Positions 7,342 to 11,004 of a stretch of DNA of 11,004 nt are shown here, piece by piece. The DNA comes from JAAUTS01 sp038250235 (GTDB lineage: Bacteria > Verrucomicrobiota > Verrucomicrobiia > Methylacidiphilales > JAAUTS01), in assembly GCA_038250235.1 (NCBI GenBank), contig JBBSCO010000077.1, positions 1 through 11,004 on the forward strand, written 5' to 3'. The notes below the pieces were generated by a model. The model was not told the origin of the DNA and made no database searches. It worked only from the letters and a program-made list of their open reading frames with translations. Each line of letters begins with the position of its first letter. Position 1 is the first letter of the stretch. A program made the position numbers and the translations under genes.

Positions 7342-10300
7342 ATGAAAACGTATTCCCAATTTCTGTTTCTGTCATGTTTGCTGGCCTGTTCCCCTTGCTG
7401 GGGGCAATCCCCGCTGCCATTGCCGACAGGCACAACAGTGATCACCTCGTTCCCGACCGAGGAGGGAAAAGGGGCGGAGAATCTCATCGACGGCAATCCT
7501 GAAACCATCATGATCGGGGCAGGGAATTCCGCGCCAACCCCTGAGGCCTTGTCTTCGATTTATTTTCGGTTTCCGACTCCGGTCTCAGGTCTGGGCGGTG
7601 TGAGGACGGGCAAATCCGATGCGTTTGGCAACTACTACCCCATCACCATGGAGTTCTGGGTGGATTCCGATAACGATGGGACATTTGACACCAAAGTCGG
7701 CGGGACGAGTGCTCTGGGGCCCGGCGACAAAAGCGCGGGCGATCATCTTTTCGATGGAAGGTTGGAGAAGGTTTACGGGTTGGACGTGCGGGTGGTGAAT
7801 CAAAGCGCGAAAGAGCTGAAGCGGGCATTTGTCATGAATGAAATCGGGTTGATTGCGAGCACGGCCATGCCGATCATCCCCGCCACACCGGTGGCATTAG
7901 AGGCTTCGGCACTCTTTTATCAGGAACCCCTGCCTGCTGGCACTACGGCCACCACTACGCTGGCAACTGAACCGGACAAGGGGGCGGACAAGGTGGTGGA
8001 TGGCGATCTGAGTACCTCGATGAATCCCCAACAAGGATCGGCAAGGGAGGGAAAGGCCGATTCGATCTTTCTGCGGTTCCCAACAGCGCAGGCGCGTTTG
8101 GCGGGGGTCAGCCTGGGTCGTGGGGATCAGTTTGGCAATTACGTGTGGCAGACGATGGAAATCTGGGCCGACACGACGGGCGATAAGAAGTATGACATGA
8201 AGGTCGCCACCATTCGCGGCGGAGGGGCGGCCGAGTTTCGCTTTGATCGTTCGGTTCCACAAGCCTACGGCCTGGAGCTGCGCGTAACCAAGACCAAGCT
8301 GTTCGGCGCTATGCGCAGCTTCATCCTCAGTGAGGTGACAGGACTGACGTTTGCGGACGATTCCGGCAGGGGCAAGGTTCGGTATGTGCTGGAGGATTTT
8401 GAGGACTTCGGGAGCTGGCGCACCTGGGCCAACAACACGGATCAGCCGCAAGGCGAACGGACGTATGGCAAAAATATCTGGCTCTGCGGCATCAACGATC
8501 CCAAGCGCGCGAAAGCCGGCCAGGGCGTGGGCGAGTTCCGCTACTGGTTCAAAAACAACAGCGAGAGCAAGCGCACGTGGGCGAAGCGGGGGCTTGTTGC
8601 GGATAAAGAAATGCTGATTGAGCGGCTGGAGTTCTGGGCCAACCCGCAGGGCTATCCTGCAACGATTTGGTTTGAACTGCTGGATGCGAAGCAGCGCAAA
8701 TTCAGAACCCCGTCCGTGGCGATCACGGGTTCGGAATGGAAATTGTATGGGGTCGATCTCAACGCGGTGACGATTCCGAACCTGCCCACCCTTCAACCCC
8801 CTTTCCGACTGAACATGATTTTCATGGATTCGGAGCAAGGTGGAAAAGGGGATGTCTTGTTCGATGACATCGCGGCCATTGGCAAAGCGGGCCGCTCGAT
8901 GCGCGCGCAAATTCGCAGGGTTTATGAAGGCATGACCTACGCACCCTCGGCTCCGGTGGCCCCGAAGTATCTCATCCGCAATGGAACGGAAGCACCTCTC
9001 ACCGTCGCGCTCGAAGTCCAGCTTTTCAGCAGCTTTGATTCTAAATTTAAATCTCCTGTGAAGACACTCAAAGTCCCGCTGAATATTCCGGCGATGAGCA
9101 GCCAGGAGATCGCCGCGAACTTCGGCAAGATCCCGACGGGGCATTATCAGGCCAAGCTTAAGCTGGAAGGCGAGGGGTTGAGCGTCGAGGAGATTGACCA
9201 GATTCCGGTGATGATCCTCAACGGCAAACGTGTCAACACGACGCCCATGTGGTTTGGGAGCATGCATCCTGGCGATTGGATTGCCGGGCCGGAAAATGAT
9301 TTTGTGACGAAAAATGTCATCATTCCCATCGGGCTGGATATCTATCGAACGGGCGCGCCGGACCCAGTCCTGGTCAAGGCCGGTCTACTGCAGGCGGCCG
9401 GATATGGAGGCATGCCCCCCGAACTGCGCATGCCAGGGGACAAACACGATCGCGGCGAGCCAAATGATTACGTAGCCTACTTCGAATGGGTGAAGAAAGA
9501 GGCCCGGGAGAAATACCTTCCTTACAAGGATTCCATCGTGTCGTTGGAGTTTTACAACGAGCCCGATCTTCCCGATTTCTGTTTTAATCCCGAGATTGAC
9601 GCCTACCTTAAAATGCACCGGGTCTTCAGCAAGGCATTTCGCGAGGTCATTCCCGGGGTTGCGATCGGCACCGGCGGCAACACGGTCATACATGGCAAAG
9701 CCAAGAAGGATTTCAACGAACGCATGTATGTTGAATTGGCGAAGGAAGCGGATGTCACGGTGTGGCATTCCCACGGCACGCTGGAGAAATTCATTGAGCT
9801 CCAGCGGCAAGTGGAGTATTGGCTGGAGAAGGGAGGGGTTCCCCTCAACAAGCAAAAGCTTGGGAACTCGGAGACTGGCATTACTTCGGGCCTGAACGCC
9901 GATGAGAGACTCAATCAGGCGGATGCACTCGTAAAAAAAGCCGGGTGGGCGAAGTCCCAAGGAAACTCCCTTTTCCACATCTGGTTCACGACCACCGACA
10001 CCTACGATCCTCAAGGCGGCTATCTCTTCAACGAGAACTGGGGTCTAATCACCTCCAACCAGCGCTTCAAACCTTCCGGTCAAGCCTATAACGAACTCAT
10101 CCGACAACTGGCCAATACCAAACCCGGCGGTGAGGTTGAGTGGGACGCCCGGCTGCAGACCTGTCAGCTCACGAGAAGTGACGGATCCCGCGTCTGGCTC
10201 ACCTGGCCGCGGCAGCGCGGAGCGAAGTTTGTGCAGCCGCTCATGGCGACGGGTCCTGTGACCGTGACCGATCTGTTCGGACACACGCGGGAACTCAGGC

Positions 10301-11004
10301 CCGTTGACGGCAAGATTCTCCTGGAAGTGGCCGGCTATCCGCTCTATCTGAACAGTAACGCCTCCACGAACATCGCGGCCTTCAAAGGGATGGAATATAT
10401 CAAGTATCCCGCATCCATCGGTGGGGCACCAGGTACGTCCGTGAACCTACCTGTTGAATTCAAGAACATCTGGGGCAAGCCCGTCACGCTGGCGGTAAAG
10501 CTCGCCGATGGGAGTGGTTCGGTTCTTGTAGAAGACACCATCGCGATACCCACTGGGGGTGTGACTCCGCGCTCATTTGCCATCCCGCTTGCTGCGGATA
10601 TCGCCTGGGGAATGCACGGATATGCCCTGCGTGTATCCGGGGCTAACGTACGGGAAGACATCCTTCCGGTCACTGTGCAGGTGGCCAAAGTGATTCCCCT
10701 GACCGCTGCGCTGGCCGTCGGCGCGGATCCGAAGACCCGGCCTCCCGCGGGACGTATCGCGCTCATGTCGAAAGACGACATCCGCGATTTGGCCTTCGAC
10801 CCCAGCACTCTTTATTGGGCAGGACCGGACGATCTTTCGGTCGAGGCGTGGTTCGCAAACGATAAAAAGGGAATTCTTGCGACGTTTGTGGTGAAAGATC
10901 AGACGCACAAACCCGAACCCGCCGATTCCAAACTCTGGGCCGGCGACAGCATCCAGTTCAGCCTGGCTTCGGGAAACAAGCTTACCCAAATCGGCCTCAC
11001 CACA
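7342..11004 (+). CDS. Large exported multidomain glycosidase-like protein (3' end beyond the window)
   Basis: The frame from the ATG at 7342 has no stop through the last base: 1221 codons, incomplete. Residues 1-22 form a signal peptide; LLAC at 13-16 could be a lipobox, although cleavage near WGQS by ordinary signal peptidase is equally possible. Residues 29-171 and 198-335 are two discoidin-like repeats. About 348-515 (YVLEDFED to DVLFDDIAAIG) is a jelly roll resembling CBM11-type domains. About 630-925 looks like a TIM barrel of clan GH-A type: LEFYNEPDLPDF gives candidate acid/base Glu740 and LGNSETGITS candidate nucleophile Glu844, a spacing of 104 residues close to the 98 in the divergent neighbour. 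Beta-rich sequence follows to about 1140. A CBM9-like module then starts (WAGPDDLSVEAWFAND, FVVKDQ, WAGDSIQFSLA) and is cut by the window end. I cannot assign a glycoside hydrolase family or substrate. Confidence 0.85.
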   Translation, partial: MKTYSQFLFLSCLLACSPCWGQSPLPLPTGTTVITSFPTEEGKGAENLIDGNPETIMIGAGNSAPTPEALSSIYFRFPTPVSGLGGVRTGKSDAFGNYYPITMEFWVDSDNDGTFDTKVGGTSALGPGDKSAGDHLFDGRLEKVYGLDVRVVNQSAKELKRAFVMNEIGLIASTAMPIIPATPVALEASALFYQEPLPAGTTATTTLATEPDKGADKVVDGDLSTSMNPQQGSAREGKADSIFLRFPTAQARLAGVSLGRGDQFGNYVWQTMEIWADTTGDKKYDMKVATIRGGGAAEFRFDRSVPQAYGLELRVTKTKLFGAMRSFILSEVTGLTFADDSGRGKVRYVLEDFEDFGSWRTWANNTDQPQGERTYGKNIWLCGINDPKRAKAGQGVGEFRYWFKNNSESKRTWAKRGLVADKEMLIERLEFWANPQGYPATIWFELLDAKQRKFRTPSVAITGSEWKLYGVDLNAVTIPNLPTLQPPFRLNMIFMDSEQGGKGDVLFDDIAAIGKAGRSMRAQIRRVYEGMTYAPSAPVAPKYLIRNGTEAPLTVALEVQLFSSFDSKFKSPVKTLKVPLNIPAMSSQEIAANFGKIPTGHYQAKLKLEGEGLSVEEIDQIPVMILNGKRVNTTPMWFGSMHPGDWIAGPENDFVTKNVIIPIGLDIYRTGAPDPVLVKAGLLQAAGYGGMPPELRMPGDKHDRGEPNDYVAYFEWVKKEAREKYLPYKDSIVSLEFYNEPDLPDFCFNPEIDAYLKMHRVFSKAFREVIPGVAIGTGGNTVIHGKAKKDFNERMYVELAKEADVTVWHSHGTLEKFIELQRQVEYWLEKGGVPLNKQKLGNSETGITSGLNADERLNQADALVKKAGWAKSQGNSLFHIWFTTTDTYDPQGGYLFNENWGLITSNQRFKPSGQAYNELIRQLANTKPGGEVEWDARLQTCQLTRSDGSRVWLTWPRQRGAKFVQPLMATGPVTVTDLFGHTRELRPVDGKILLEVAGYPLYLNSNASTNIAAFKGMEYIKYPASIGGAPGTSVNLPVEFKNIWGKPVTLAVKLADGSGSVLVEDTIAIPTGGVTPRSFAIPLAADIAWGMHGYALRVSGANVREDILPVTVQVAKVIPLTAALAVGADPKTRPPAGRIALMSKDDIRDLAFDPSTLYWAGPDDLSVEAWFANDKKGILATFVVKDQTHKPEPADSKLWAGDSIQFSLASGNKLTQIGLTT
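7426..8346 (+). repeat. Tandem discoidin-like domain repeat within the plus-strand protein
   Basis: Two protein-level repeats are encoded at 7426-7854 and 7933-8346 (residues 29-171 and 198-335). Aligned blocks include PTGTTVITSFPTEEGKGAEN with PAGTTATTTLATEPDKGADK, LIDGN with VVDGD, SIYFRFPT with SIFLRFPT, and DAFGNYYPITMEFWVDSDND with DQFGNYVWQTMEIWADTTGD. They also share YGLDVRV with YGLELRV and NEIGLI with SEVTGL. The 'NLIDGN' and 'YGL(D/E)(V/L)RV' pattern is like F5/8 type C sugar-binding domains. The copies are diverged, so the duplication is old. A proline/threonine-rich link of about 25 residues joins them. Confidence 0.75.

Noticed and set aside
7897..9267. Long open minus-strand frame of 456 codons opposite the large plus-strand gene
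   Set aside because: It is rich in Arg, His and Pro, shows no domain pattern, and lies wholly antisense to a frame with clear discoidin-like and jelly-roll sequence. It is a shadow caused by G+C-biased third codon positions.

Overview
The window looks like part of a polysaccharide-degradation locus from a bacterium of the Planctomycetota-Verrucomicrobiota-Lentisphaerota type. This placement is an inference from gene content: large secreted glycosidases ending in CBM9-like modules, an alpha-L-rhamnosidase, a beta-helix (GH28-like) enzyme and an FAD-dependent oxidoreductase of the 'YGGTAAGV' type, mostly with weak or absent Shine-Dalgarno sequences. No rRNA, tRNA, CRISPR array, transposase or phage gene was seen.

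Layout. Two divergent transcription units start from an AT-rich intergenic region at about 7163-7341. To the left, on the minus strand, in transcription order: (i) a 980-residue exported GH-A-clan (GH39-like) glycosidase with a C-terminal CBM9-like module (7162-4220); (ii) a decayed remnant of a paralogue of that protein, keeping only its C-terminal part and broken by two in-frame TAA codons (about 4180-3380); (iii) a cytoplasmic-type GH78 alpha-L-rhamnosidase (3351-1009); (iv) the C-terminal half of a beta-helix/GH28-like enzyme whose 5' half is missing (994-242); (v) the first 47 codons of an FAD-dependent oxidoreductase that runs off the left edge (141-1). To the right, on the plus strand, one open reading frame runs from 7342 to the last base with no stop. 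It encodes at least 1221 residues of an exported multidomain protein: two tandem discoidin-like repeats, a CBM11-like jelly roll, a GH-A-like TIM barrel with two candidate catalytic glutamates, a beta-sandwich region, and the beginning of another CBM9-like module.

How the genes fit together (inference). The two large exported proteins probably act on an extracellular plant or algal polysaccharide. The rhamnosidase has no signal peptide and would remove terminal rhamnose from imported fragments. The GH28-like remnant hints at a pectin or rhamnogalacturonan substrate, but is probably no longer functional. The locus is being remodelled: two of its six genes are remnants, and the intact GH-A gene is clearly richer in G+C than the adjoining remnant. 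No transporter, regulator or sulfatase is visible.

The most notable points are the large plus-strand protein, the same CBM9-like module in three proteins of one locus, the two pseudogenes, and a near-leaderless promoter for the plus-strand gene. No wholly new system is demonstrated.
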